A stretch of 43,704 nt of DNA from Rhodanobacteraceae bacterium (GTDB lineage Bacteria > Pseudomonadota > Gammaproteobacteria > Xanthomonadales > SZUA-5). Under the pieces are notes generated by a model. That model was not told the DNA's origin. It worked only from the letters and a program-made list of their open reading frames with translations, and did no database searches. The stretch spans positions 1 to 43,704 of the forward strand of contig JADKFD010000012.1 of NCBI GenBank assembly GCA_016717705.1. Reading direction: 5' to 3'. A program made the position numbers and the translations under genes. Of the stretch, positions 1 to 8,686 are shown in pieces. Each line of letters begins with the position of its first letter. Positions within the stretch are counted from its first letter, which is position 1.

Positions 1-699
1 TGCGGCGATGGTCTGCTGGATCGCCAGTGCCGCCGCGCGCGGATCGGCGGCGTTGCGGATAGGACGACCGACGACGATATAATCGGCGCCGTTGACGAAG
101 GCGGTGCGCACATCGACGGTGCGCTGCTGATCGTCGCCGCCGGCGCTGGCGCGGATGCCGGGGCAGACGATCAGCGGGCCGGAACCGAGTTCTGCGCGCA
201 GCCGCGCGGCTTCCAGGCCGGAGCACACCAGTCCGGCAGCGCCGGCGGCGATGGCCTCGCGGGCGCGCAGCGAGACCGTTTCGTCGAGCGCCCGGTCGAC
301 GCCGCTGGCGACGAGTTCTTCCGCACCGATGCTGGTCAACACGGTGACCGCGAGCAGCCGCGTGGCGCCGGCAAGCGGCGCCGCTGCGGCGATCGCCGCC
401 GGATAGGCGTGCAGCGTCAGCAGATCGGGTTGATGACGAGCGACTCCCGCCACTGCAGCGGCAACCGTGGCGGGAATATCGTGCAGCTTGAGATCGGCGA
501 ACACACGCTTGCCGGCGGCCTTGAGTTCGGCGAGCAATTCGAAATAGGCGCCGCAGCTGAGCAGTTCCAGGCCGATCTTGTAGTGCACGACAGCATCGCC
601 CAGGCGCTCGATCCAGGCGCGCGCCGCGTCGGCGTCGGCCACGTCGAGGGCGAAGATCAGGCGTTCGGCGGTGGGGATTTCGGGGTGGTGGAAGGGCAT
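1..699 (-). CDS. pyrF: Orotidine 5'-phosphate decarboxylase, C-terminus cut by window edge
   Basis: This enzyme decarboxylates orotidine 5'-monophosphate to UMP, the last step of de novo pyrimidine synthesis, in the cytoplasm. Reading the minus strand from the ATG at 699 gives an uninterrupted 233-codon frame that runs off position 1. The N-terminus contains IFALDV, and the family signature DLKLHDIP with its catalytic Asp/Lys/Asp lies around residues 64-71. Near the end, IVCPGIR and YIVVGRPI are the phosphate-binding loops of this TIM barrel. Family members are about 230-245 residues, so only a few C-terminal residues are missing. The neighbouring M1 peptidase gene lies upstream on the same strand, 182 bp away, with no sign that the two are functionally linked. 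The frame has no stop inside the window. Identification is secure. Confidence 0.95.
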   Translation of the reverse strand, partial: MPFHHPEIPTAERLIFALDVADADAARAWIERLGDAVVHYKIGLELLSCGAYFELLAELKAAGKRVFADLKLHDIPATVAAAVAGVARHQPDLLTLHAYPAAIAAAAPLAGATRLLAVTVLTSIGAEELVASGVDRALDETVSLRAREAIAAGAAGLVCSGLEAARLRAELGSGPLIVCPGIRASAGGDDQQRTVDVRTAFVNGADYIVVGRPIRNAADPRAAALAIQQTIAA

Positions 700-881
700 G
701 GGGGTTCACCCGGCGGTGGTTGCGATGGGCGAACGATACGCGGTGTGCGCAGAAGCATCGCGGGCAAGCGCGCTCGTCTGGAAAGGCCGCTTGCCGAGAG
801 CTCCGGGCATCCGGCATTTCGCGGGGAAGCGCAGCGCCCTGCTTGGTGGCAAAACGCGCCCCAGCCCCCGCCCATGCCCCG

Positions 882-2708
882 CTACTTCACCACCGCATCT
901 ACGCTTTCGCGGGTGATCGGGTGATAACCCGGGCGCGCCTTGGCGTAGCTTTCGCGCGCGAAAGCCTGATAAGCAGGTTTGTTCATCAGCGCGGTGTACA
1001 GCGGCACCACAAACTTGCGCCGGCCGATGCGCTTGAGGAAGTCGGCCATGGGCGCGAACGCTGGCGGATAGTCGTGGGCGATGGCCTGCACGTACCAGGC
1101 GAAAGCCACTTCGCTGTTGCCTACGCTGCTCAACTTGAACTGCGCATCGAGGCTGGCCATCTGCTTGAGGTCGACACTTGCCGGCAAGCCTTCGATCAGG
1201 CGGATCCACTCCTGGGTGCTCCAGGTCTTGCTGTCGAGCGCGCCCAGCTCCACCTCAGCGGCCAGCCAGGCCTTGAGGCTGCGATCGATCGCATCGAAGC
1301 GCGCGGCATGCGTGCGCGGCGCAATCGCCGGATAGCCCGGCCCTTCGATGAACTGGAAGATCTCGTCTCCGCTCACCTTGCCCGGATGGCGGTCGATCAG
1401 TTCGTTCTTCAGGAAGGCGAGGAAATCGTCAGTGTCGACGCTGCCAAAGGCGTGGCTGTCGAACCACCGGCGCAGGAAGGGATCGAAGACTTCGCGCCCG
1501 AAGCGCTGTTCGAGAAAGCGCAGGAAGGTCATGCCCTTGGTGTAGGCGACTTCGGTCGGGCCGTCGTCCGGCGTGCGCCCGCTCAGATGACCGCGCAAGC
1601 CCTGGTCGGCGGCCGGCACCGTGGCCAGTTCCTCATCCAGATCGCGCTCGGCCAGCTGGCGTTCCATGTCGGCGCGCTCGACGCCGAAAGCGGCCTCGAC
1701 GATGCGGTTCTCGACGTAGGTGGTGAAGCCCTCGTTGAGCCAGAAGTGGTTCCAGTCCTTGTTGGTGACCAGATTGCCGGACCAGGAATGTGCCAGTTCG
1801 TGGGCGATCAGCGAGACCAGACTGCGGTCACCGGCGATCACCGTCGGCGTCAGGAAAGTCAGCCGCGGATTCTCCATGCCGCCGTAGGGAAACGACGGCG
1901 GCAGCACCAGCAGGTCGTAGCGACCCCAGCGATAAGGGCCGTAGAGCGACTCGGCGATCTCGATCATGCGTTCGGTGTCGGCGAACTCCCAGGCCGCCGC
2001 GTCCAGCACCGAGGGCTCGGCGTAGACGCCGCTGCGCTCGCCGAGCGGCGCGAACTTGAGTTCGCCCACGGCAATCGCCAGCAGATAGCTCGGGATCGGT
2101 TGTTGCATGGTGAAGCGGTAATCGCCGTCGGCCGCATCCAGCGGATTGTTGTCGGCACTCATCCGCGCCAGCAGGCCCTTGGGCGTGTTGATCCGCGCCG
2201 AGTAGGTAAAACGCACCGCCGGGCTGTCCTGGATCGGCACCCAGGAGCGCGCGTGGATCGCCTGCGACTGGCTGAACATGAAGGGCAGACGCTTGCCGGC
2301 GGTCAGCGCCGGCTCCAGCCACTGCAAGCCACTGGCCTCGGGCGCGGTGTGGTAGTGGATGCGCACGCGGTCCGCGGCTGCAGGCAGCTCGATGGTCAGG
2401 GCGCTGCCGAAGACCGGGTCGCGCGGCGCGAGCTTGAACGGCGTCGGCGGGTAGTCATCGCCGGCGATCGCCACGACCGACTCGATGGTCAGGTCACGGG
2501 TGTCGAGCACCAGTCGATGGGCATTTGGGTCGAGGCGCTTGAGGCGCAATTCGACGAAACCCGACAGCTGGCGCTGCTCGAAGGAGACTTTGAGATCCAG
2601 ATGCGCATGCTCGACGCGCACGGCGTCGGAGTTGGCGTAGGAGTGCGGATCAGGCGCGGCGTGGGCGGTGGTCACGGCAAACAGGGCAAGGGCAGCGAAA
2701 GCGCGCAT
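882..2708 (-). CDS. Secreted M1 family zinc aminopeptidase (leukotriene A4 hydrolase-like)
   Basis: A 608-residue zinc aminopeptidase that removes N-terminal residues from peptides, probably in the periplasm or outside the cell. The chosen ATG at 2708 starts a typical signal peptide (MRAFAALALFAVTTAHA). The open frame continues 88 codons further upstream, but that part has no protein-like character. The exopeptidase motif GGMEN is at residues 276-280. The zinc site HELAH is at 303-307, with the third ligand Glu at 326 in WLNE, the HExxH-x18-E pattern of M1. Length and the helical C-terminal third fit the LTA4-hydrolase/cold-active aminopeptidase branch rather than the longer PepN type. It is transcribed divergently from the small secreted protein at 2947, with a long inverted repeat between them. 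The family is certain; substrate preference is not visible. Confidence 0.93.
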   Translation of the reverse strand: MRAFAALALFAVTTAHAAPDPHSYANSDAVRVEHAHLDLKVSFEQRQLSGFVELRLKRLDPNAHRLVLDTRDLTIESVVAIAGDDYPPTPFKLAPRDPVFGSALTIELPAAADRVRIHYHTAPEASGLQWLEPALTAGKRLPFMFSQSQAIHARSWVPIQDSPAVRFTYSARINTPKGLLARMSADNNPLDAADGDYRFTMQQPIPSYLLAIAVGELKFAPLGERSGVYAEPSVLDAAAWEFADTERMIEIAESLYGPYRWGRYDLLVLPPSFPYGGMENPRLTFLTPTVIAGDRSLVSLIAHELAHSWSGNLVTNKDWNHFWLNEGFTTYVENRIVEAAFGVERADMERQLAERDLDEELATVPAADQGLRGHLSGRTPDDGPTEVAYTKGMTFLRFLEQRFGREVFDPFLRRWFDSHAFGSVDTDDFLAFLKNELIDRHPGKVSGDEIFQFIEGPGYPAIAPRTHAARFDAIDRSLKAWLAAEVELGALDSKTWSTQEWIRLIEGLPASVDLKQMASLDAQFKLSSVGNSEVAFAWYVQAIAHDYPPAFAPMADFLKRIGRRKFVVPLYTALMNKPAYQAFARESYAKARPGYHPITRESVDAVVK

Positions 2709-2770
2709 GGGGGCAACGAGATGACGCGGGGCGGCGAGTATGCCGCGCCTTTGGCTGTACGGCAGCAAGC

Positions 2771-2864
2771 GTAGGGTGTGGTGAGCGCAGCGGACCGCAT
2801 CGATTAATGGGCGTCCCGCCGTGGGCCACGATCGATGCGGTTCGCGTTGCTCACCACATCCTGC
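2771..2864. repeat. Inverted-repeat element between divergent genes
   Basis: The arms at 2771-2804 and 2831-2864 are about 34 nt each and complementary with a few mismatches. Both carry a GTGGTGAGC block and an ACCGCATCGAT block. They flank a short GC-rich loop. The element would fold into a long hairpin in DNA or RNA. It sits 60-160 bp upstream of the start codons of two divergent genes, so it may influence their promoters. It resembles small non-autonomous palindromic elements; no transposase is present. Confidence 0.6.
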
Positions 2865-2946
2865 CGGTCGGGGGCTGTTTGCCGCCGCCGGCGGGCGTAC
2901 AGTCTGCAACGCGCACACCGCGCATCGACGACCGGGAGGAGCACCA

Positions 2947-3330
2947 ATGCACAAAGGACATCTGCTGACCATCGCCGCATTGATCGTGTTGGCGCCGCAG
3001 GCCCAGGCGCTCGATTGCCCCGACGAGGCCGCCGTTCACGCCAGGCTGGAAAAGTACATCACCACCGAGTTCTGGAGCGCGGGCGAACGCGACACCTGGA
3101 AGATCACCGACGTCTCCGGCTTCGAATTCGGCGCGATGAAGACCGGCCACGTGATCCAGAAGCAGGTCGAATACGGTCGCTCCGCGCAGGACGTGTGCCC
3201 GGTGCGCGTCGAGTACTCGTTCAAGGTGAGCCACGCCGACGGCCGCGTCGAGACCACCACCAAGGGTACCGGCGAGACCTTCTTGTTCTATCTCGATGGC
3301 TTCGACGAGTGGACGTTCAAAGTCGACTGA
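2947..3330 (+). CDS. Small secreted protein of unknown function
   Basis: A 127-residue protein I do not recognise. It begins with a clear signal peptide (MHKGHLLTIAALIVLAPQAQA) and the mature part starts LDCPDEAAV. The mature domain has two cysteines (about residues 22 and 82), alternating hydrophobic strands and a C-terminus rich in aromatic residues, consistent with a small beta-rich periplasmic fold. The start at 2947 is supported by a strong ribosome-binding site (GGGAGGA, 5 nt upstream). An in-frame ATG at 2821 lies inside the inverted repeat and gives an N-terminus without protein character. It stands alone: the upstream gene is divergent and the downstream one convergent. A real gene on the basis of RBS, signal peptide and amino-acid composition; function unknown. 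Confidence 0.75.
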   Translation: MHKGHLLTIAALIVLAPQAQALDCPDEAAVHARLEKYITTEFWSAGERDTWKITDVSGFEFGAMKTGHVIQKQVEYGRSAQDVCPVRVEYSFKVSHADGRVETTTKGTGETFLFYLDGFDEWTFKVD

Positions 3331-3538
3331 GACCTGAGTAGCCGACGTGCTCTGGTAGGCCGGGGCCGGGTCGCGTCGATCCGGGGTGGGCGATGCGAGC
3401 GGGGCGGCGTTCCGCGAGGCGACCCGGCGCGTTGTGCGCCGCCGCGCCAGGAGCCGCGGCCGCCGGGGCGAACGACTCGCGGTGAAGCGGCCATCCCGCG
3501 CGCCGGAGCCGCGCTACGACGAAGCCGAGCGCGTGACC

Positions 3539-5158
3539 TCAAGTCCCCGGCAGCCGATACCCCGCCAGCAACTCGCGCAGCCGCGTCTTCTGCAGCTTGC
3601 CGGTGGCGGTGTGCGGCAACTCGTCGAGCACCACGACATCGTCCGGCACCCACCACTTGGCCACCTGGCCGGCGAGGAAGGCGAGCAGGCCGGCCTTGTC
3701 GAGCTCGCCGTCGCGAGCGACCACCACCAGCAGCGGGCGCTCGTCCCACTTCGGGTGCGGCCAGCCGATGCAGGCAGCCTCGCGTACCTGCGGGTAGGCC
3801 ATGGCGAGGTTCTCCAGGTCCACCGAACTGATCCACTCGCCGCCCGACTTGATCACATCCTTGCTGCGATCGGTGATGCGCAGATAGCCATCGGCGTCGA
3901 TGGTGGCGACATCGCCGGTGGCAAACCAACCATCGGCGTCGACCGCATCCTGGTCGGCGCCGAAATAGCGCTGGATCACCCACAGGCCGCGCACCATCAG
4001 GTGTCCGTAACGCACGCCGTCCCAGGGCAGCTCGTTGCCGTCGTCGTCGACGATCTTGATGTCGACGCCAAACGGCACGCGACCCTGTTTCAGGCGCACC
4101 GCCTCGATGGTGTCCTGATCCAGTCCCAGGTGCTTGAACTTGAGCGTGCAGCCGGTGCCGAGCGGGCTGGTTTCGGTCATGCCCCAGGCATGCAGCACTT
4201 CGCACTGATGGCGATCGCGAAACTCGCGCAGCATCGCCGGGGGACAGGCGGCGCCGCCGATCACGGTGCGCCGCATATGGCTGAAGCTCAATCCGTTGCG
4301 CGCGACGTGCGTCAGCAATCCCAGCCACACCGTCGGCACGCCGGCCGACACGGTGACGCCCTCGGCCTCGATCAGCGTGTGCAGGCTGGCGCCGTCCAGA
4401 TCCTTGCCCGGCAGCACCAGCTTGGCGCCGACCATCGGCGCCGCGTAAGCCAGGCCCCAGGCATTGGCGTGAAACATCGGCACCACCGGCAGCACGCTGT
4501 CGCGCGCCGACACATTGAGCGTGTCCGGCAACGCGATGCCGTAGGCGTGCAGCAGCGTCGACCGATGGCTGTAGAGCACGCCCTTGGGATTGCCGGTGGT
4601 GCCCGAGGTGTAGCACAGCGAGGCCGCGGTACGCTCGTCGAGCTGGGGCCAATCGAAACCGGAGTCGGCCGCCGCCAGCAGAATCTCGTAAGCCACCAGG
4701 CCCTTGATCTTGCTCGACTCCGGCACCGCATCCGCCAACACCACGAAATGCTGCACCGATGTCAAAAGCGGCGCCAGCTGCTCGATCAGCGGCAGGAAGC
4801 AGGCATCGAAACACAACACGCGATCTTGCGCGTGCTCGGCGATCCAGCGGATCTGCTCGGGGAACAGGCGCGGATTGATCGTGTGCAGCACCGCGCCCAT
4901 GCCGGAGACGGCAAAGTACAGTTCGAAATGGCGATAACCGTTCCACGCCAGCGTGGCCACGCGATCGCCTTGCTGCACGCCGAGCGCAGTCAGCGCGTTG
5001 GCCAATTGCCGCGCGCGCCGATGCGCATCGCGATAGCCGTAGCGATGCACCGGCCCTTCCAGCGTGCGCGAGACGATTTCGCTGTCGCCGTGGTGGCGCG
5101 CGGCGTGCTCGATGATCGAGGAGATCAGCAGCGGTCGATCCTGCATCAGGCCAAACAT
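3539..5158 (-). CDS. Fatty acyl-CoA ligase (medium/long-chain, AMP-forming)
   Basis: Activates a free fatty acid to its acyl-CoA through an acyl-adenylate, feeding beta-oxidation or lipid synthesis. The 539-residue product has the ANL-superfamily motifs: P-loop YTSGTTGNPKG at about 183-193, the AWGMTETSP adenylate-binding motif, the GDVATIDADGYLRITDR hinge region and the C-terminal catalytic Lys in ATGKLQKT. The N-terminus MFGLMQDRPLLISS matches the start typical of AlkK-like medium-chain acyl-CoA ligases. I therefore place the start at 5158, which has GAGG 7 nt upstream, rather than at the first in-frame ATG at 5221. It is followed by 208 GC-rich bases without a gene (3331-3538). The desaturase upstream on the same strand is separated by a palindromic repeat pair, so co-transcription is uncertain. 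Chain-length preference cannot be read from sequence. Confidence 0.9.
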   Translation of the reverse strand: MFGLMQDRPLLISSIIEHAARHHGDSEIVSRTLEGPVHRYGYRDAHRRARQLANALTALGVQQGDRVATLAWNGYRHFELYFAVSGMGAVLHTINPRLFPEQIRWIAEHAQDRVLCFDACFLPLIEQLAPLLTSVQHFVVLADAVPESSKIKGLVAYEILLAAADSGFDWPQLDERTAASLCYTSGTTGNPKGVLYSHRSTLLHAYGIALPDTLNVSARDSVLPVVPMFHANAWGLAYAAPMVGAKLVLPGKDLDGASLHTLIEAEGVTVSAGVPTVWLGLLTHVARNGLSFSHMRRTVIGGAACPPAMLREFRDRHQCEVLHAWGMTETSPLGTGCTLKFKHLGLDQDTIEAVRLKQGRVPFGVDIKIVDDDGNELPWDGVRYGHLMVRGLWVIQRYFGADQDAVDADGWFATGDVATIDADGYLRITDRSKDVIKSGGEWISSVDLENLAMAYPQVREAACIGWPHPKWDERPLLVVVARDGELDKAGLLAFLAGQVAKWWVPDDVVVLDELPHTATGKLQKTRLRELLAGYRLPGT

Positions 5159-5242
5159 GGATACCTCGGCGCGGGTGATTGTCGCGTTGGAGCATATCGT
5201 CTGCGCCAGCGAGGTCGACACGCAAACGGCGCGCTGGGGTAT

Positions 5243-5326
5243 GCCGGTGTATCGCGCAGCGATTCACCGGCAGGGGCTTGCGGCAAGCACCCGGTGAACG
5301 CGCCGACGCGCGTACACCGGGCTACC
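5243..5326. repeat. REP-like repeat pair, family 1 (A+B)
   Basis: Two imperfect palindromes. Element A (5243-5271) folds from GCCGGTGTATCGC and its complement. Element B (5290-5326) folds from CCCGGTGAACGCG and CGCGTACACCGGG. They are joined by a linker containing GGCTTGCGGCAAGC. The same A-linker-B arrangement recurs at 34632-34720 and, degenerate, at 38672-38750. A reversed version with a different linker is at 27619-27703 and 28635-28719. The layout resembles BIMEs. No RAYT-type transposase gene is in the window. Confidence 0.75.
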
Positions 5327-5334
5327 AGGCGCGC

Positions 5335-6555
5335 TCAAATCACCCGACGCATGGCCGCATCGCCCATCAGGATCGCCCACATCCGCTTGAAGCGAAGGAA
5401 CACGTTCTCCTCGATGTACGGCACGCCGTGTCTGGCGCAGATGGCTTTCAGCCGTGGCGCCGCCTGACGGTACTTGCCCATCGGCAGATCGGGCCAGACG
5501 TGATGTTCGATCTGGTAGTTGAGATAGCCCATCAGGAAGTCCTGGCCGTCGCTGCCGCCCGGATAGTTGACCGAGCCGGTCACCTGACGCAGATAGAACT
5601 CGGCCTTGTCCTTGACCCGGCCGTCGAAGCGCCAGACATCGTCGCCGGCGTGGTTGGGCACGATGATCACGAAGGCGTGGATGTTGGCGATGATCTCGGC
5701 GAGCAGCGAGTTGATCAGCACCGCCGCCCAGGCCCAGGTGCCCAGCGGCAGGAACAGCGCCGGGATCAGCCCGAAGCGGATCAGACCATAGGGCAGCACG
5801 CAGCGCGCGTAGAACTCCAGCGCGCGGCGGCTCAGCGGCAGCAGCAGGCGCTCGCCAGGATAGAGCAGGCGCCAGACGGTTCCCGGCGTCGGCAACGGTT
5901 GCGAACTGGCCTGCTCGGGCGACTGCGCGCGGATCAACCGCTGTTGCTGCAAGGCCCACAGCGTGTTCGGCGCGTAATACGTCAGCTTCCAGGTCGCCAT
6001 CAGCAACAAGGCCAGCAGCCACTTCACTGGCCGCGGCGTGGCGCGCAATCGAATCAGCCAGGCGTTGTGCTCGACCAGATCGGGATCGTCGATCTCTCCG
6101 GTGTGAAAATGGTGCAGATGATTGTGCTCGTGCGCCCATGCAGCCGGGTGCATCCAGTCGAGCCAGTCGAGATAGCGGCGCCAGCCGAGCGCGTAGGACT
6201 TGCTGCTGAGGCGCGCCGGGACGCCGGGTACGCGGTCATAACCGCGATGCATCACGTGGTGGGTGACCATGGTCCAGCGCGCGACATTGCCCAGCGCCAG
6301 CAGCAAGGCAGCAATCGGGTTGGGCACCATCCAGGCCAAGGCATAACCAAGCAAGGTGCAGGCGCGACCCCAGCGCTCCATCTTGCGCAGATGGGCCAGA
6401 TCGGCGGGCCCCAGATCAGCGATCAGCTCGCGACGCAGCGCGCTGATCTCGGCGGCGAAGGCCTCGCGGTCGATATCTGGCAGCGGCACCGCATGGCCAT
6501 CGCCGAGCTGGCGCCAGGGCTGGGCAGTGGCATTGTCCTTCGAGCCATCTGCCAT
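5335..6555 (-). CDS. Membrane fatty acid desaturase
   Basis: A 406-residue integral membrane di-iron desaturase that introduces a double bond into an acyl chain. The three histidine boxes are visible: HHVMH at 99-103, HEHNHLHH at 142-149 and QIEHH at 348-352. They are separated by hydrophobic segments (about 65-95, 215-235, 255-285). This arrangement is that of the FA_desaturase superfamily; the QIEHH third box is found in front-end and acyl-lipid desaturases. There is no fused cytochrome b5 domain (HPGG absent), so electrons must come from a separate reductase that is not nearby. The start ATG at 6555 begins a hydrophilic N-terminus typical of the family. It lies upstream of an acyl-CoA ligase gene on the same strand, a plausible lipid-metabolism pair. 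Substrate and regiospecificity are unknown. Confidence 0.9.
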   Translation of the reverse strand: MADGSKDNATAQPWRQLGDGHAVPLPDIDREAFAAEISALRRELIADLGPADLAHLRKMERWGRACTLLGYALAWMVPNPIAALLLALGNVARWTMVTHHVMHRGYDRVPGVPARLSSKSYALGWRRYLDWLDWMHPAAWAHEHNHLHHFHTGEIDDPDLVEHNAWLIRLRATPRPVKWLLALLLMATWKLTYYAPNTLWALQQQRLIRAQSPEQASSQPLPTPGTVWRLLYPGERLLLPLSRRALEFYARCVLPYGLIRFGLIPALFLPLGTWAWAAVLINSLLAEIIANIHAFVIIVPNHAGDDVWRFDGRVKDKAEFYLRQVTGSVNYPGGSDGQDFLMGYLNYQIEHHVWPDLPMGKYRQAAPRLKAICARHGVPYIEENVFLRFKRMWAILMGDAAMRRVI

Positions 6556-6655
6556 CAGCTTTCTCGATCCTTCGCGTTGGGGCTGGCGATTGTCGACGCG
6601 GGCGAGGTTGCGGACAAGGCCGCACCCGCCCTGACGCAGGCCGGGCTCGCGCGTC

Positions 6656-8467
6656 CTACGGCGGCAGCGTCAACTCGAACACCCGCCCGGTGCCACCCGA
6701 CGTCAATCCGGCTTGAGTGGAGCCGCTGACCAGCAGGAAGCGACCGTCCACGGCGCCGCCGGCGACGCCATGCACCGGCACCGGCAATTCCGGGCCGGCC
6801 AGCCAGCCGTCGGCGCCAGCGTTGTAGATCTCGACGCTACGCTCGACGTAGGCTCCGTTGAAGATGATCTCGCCGCCGCCGACGACCATGCGATCTCCCA
6901 CCACAGCCGCAGCAAAACCGCCGCGCGCGGCGCTCAGCGCGGGGCCGGCGCGCCAGCGTTGCGCCACCGGGTCGTAGATGGCCACGCTGCGGGTCTCCGG
7001 CCCGCGCCCGGCGATCATCCAGATCTCGTCGAGGAAGGCGAGCACCTGACTGTGGTCGCGCGCAGTGAAATCCGGCGCGGCGATACGCTGTACCTGGCGC
7101 GCCCGCGGATCGTATTGCTGCAGACTGCCATCGATGTCGCCGATGTAAGCCCGGCCATGCAGGGTGGCTGCGTGGCTGCCATACATCCACTGAAGTTCCG
7201 CGCGCGGTTCCCAGGTCTGGCTGCCAAGGTCGAAACGAAACCCCGCCGTGCCTTGGTCACCGCTGCCGTTGGCGGCGCCACCGACCATGTAGATGCCGCC
7301 GTCGAGCGCAAAGGCGGCCAGGTGATCGCGCCCGGCCGGCAGGTTCGGCAGCGTGCTCCAGGCATTGGCGGCGCGGTCGTAGCGCAACATGGCGCGCTGA
7401 CCACCGAAACCGCCAAGTGCGTAGAGCGTGCCGGCATTGACCGTCACCGCGTGCTCAGACTGGCGCAGCGTCGGCGCGCGTTCGCTCCAACTGGCGCCCG
7501 CGATGGCGCCAGGCAGCGCGTCCAGACAGGGTGCGCCCGCCAGCCGCGTCAGCCGCGCCGGCTGCCGGCTGCCGTTGCCGTATCCGTCGCGGGTCGAGGT
7601 GTAGCGCAGGTTGCCGCTGGCGCATTGCGCAAAGTCGATCTCCAGCGATCCCCATGGCAGCAGTTGCACGTCTGCGGCGACAAAGCCGCTGCCAAAACGC
7701 GTGCCGCGGGTGATGCGGTTGTCGTCGATGCGCAGACGGTTGCCTTCGCGCACGCCCGAGCCAATGGTCCACGCCTGGTTGCCCTGCGGGTCAAAGGTGA
7801 ACCAGTAGACCAGGCTGCGACCATCGCCGAGTTCCTCGACGATCCAGCCCTCGCCGGAACGCTCCGGCACATACCACGCACCGCTGCGCGAGCGCAGGCC
7901 GGCGGCAGCACGCGCGCCGCTGCTGGTGAGCTTGCGCGTACCGCCGCAATCGACCTCATCCAGCGTCGACAGCCGCGTCAGTCCACGCGAGCCGCTGCCG
8001 TAGCTGGCCGGCCCGGCCCAGCTGACGCTGACGGCGTTGCAGCTGGTGAAGCGCATTTCCAGCGTGCCCCAGTTCTGCAGTTGCACCTGGGCCGGATCGA
8101 AGGCGGCCCCGAAACGCCCGCCGATCGGGCGCAGCACTTGGCTGAAGCGGATGCTGTCGCCCTCGATGATGCCGTCCTGGGCGATCAGCCAGGCCTGTTC
8201 GCCGGGCTCGCCGGCCGCCGGGTAGGTGAACCAGATCGCCAGCGCGCGTCCCGTGGGCAGCACCTGCAGGATGATGCCCTCGCCACTGCGCGCGGCGTCG
8301 TACCAGGCGCCACTGAGGCCGGGACCGGCCTGGTAGTCGTCCGCCGGTGCGCGGCCGGTGTCCAGCAGCTTGGCCGGATGCGGCTGGCCGTCGTGGGGAA
8401 GACTGCAGGCGGCGGCGGGGGACGCTGCCAGCGCAAGAGCCATCGCCAACAGCACGATCCTGAACAT
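6656..8467 (-). CDS. Secreted protein with two GAWY/RSGEG repeats and a Kelch propeller
   Basis: A 603-residue secreted protein. It begins with a signal peptide (MFRIVLLAMALALAASPAAA). Two similar domains of about 135 residues follow. Each opens with GAWY and RSGEG (about 53-66 and 199-212), continues with a WFTY/WFTF strand and a QAW motif, and closes with LEMRF or LEIDF. I know this repeat from secreted proteins of Xanthomonadales and related bacteria, but its role is unknown to me. From about residue 330 to the end there are at least five Kelch-type blades (LYALGGFGG, IYMVGGAAN, MVVGGGEI and others), giving a beta-propeller. The start has a strong SD (GAGGAGGT) 6 nt upstream and a promoter with an internal palindrome at 8497-8525. 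Likely cell-surface or extracellular binding; no catalytic residues are evident. Confidence 0.85.
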   Translation of the reverse strand: MFRIVLLAMALALAASPAAACSLPHDGQPHPAKLLDTGRAPADDYQAGPGLSGAWYDAARSGEGIILQVLPTGRALAIWFTYPAAGEPGEQAWLIAQDGIIEGDSIRFSQVLRPIGGRFGAAFDPAQVQLQNWGTLEMRFTSCNAVSVSWAGPASYGSGSRGLTRLSTLDEVDCGGTRKLTSSGARAAAGLRSRSGAWYVPERSGEGWIVEELGDGRSLVYWFTFDPQGNQAWTIGSGVREGNRLRIDDNRITRGTRFGSGFVAADVQLLPWGSLEIDFAQCASGNLRYTSTRDGYGNGSRQPARLTRLAGAPCLDALPGAIAGASWSERAPTLRQSEHAVTVNAGTLYALGGFGGQRAMLRYDRAANAWSTLPNLPAGRDHLAAFALDGGIYMVGGAANGSGDQGTAGFRFDLGSQTWEPRAELQWMYGSHAATLHGRAYIGDIDGSLQQYDPRARQVQRIAAPDFTARDHSQVLAFLDEIWMIAGRGPETRSVAIYDPVAQRWRAGPALSAARGGFAAAVVGDRMVVGGGEIIFNGAYVERSVEIYNAGADGWLAGPELPVPVHGVAGGAVDGRFLLVSGSTQAGLTSGGTGRVFELTLPP

Positions 8468-8496
8468 GGCAGACCTCCTCGATTGCGCCTGACCAT

Positions 8497-8525
8497 AGTG
8501 TTCTACGAAGATAGTCGTAGATCAA
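8497..8525 (-). promoter_or_regulatory. Promoter with palindromic operator upstream of the Kelch gene
   Basis: On the minus strand a -35 TTGATC (8525-8520) is followed by exactly 17 nt and a weak -10 AACACT (8502-8497), 30 nt before the start codon. The spacer is almost wholly a perfect interrupted palindrome, CTACGA-N6-TCGTAG (8503-8520). A repressor bound there would block the promoter. The half-site resembles sites reported for BlaI/MecI-type repressors (TACGA/TCGTA); that assignment is inference. Confidence 0.5.
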
Positions 8526-8686
8526 GTGGTGCATTCCATGCGCGAGCGATATGGCCACGTCGCGAACAGAGCCTCGGCGCATATGCTGCCGCGGCGCGAG
8601 CTACACACCAATTTTTCCCAAAGGACAGACGCAAGGGAACCCCCGTGAGCGCGTTGCGCGGCCGTGACGGAGCGCCGCAACCCCCC

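Noticed and set aside
720..2774. A 684-codon open frame on the plus strand
   Set aside because: It is antisense to the M1 aminopeptidase. Long shadow frames are common at this GC content.
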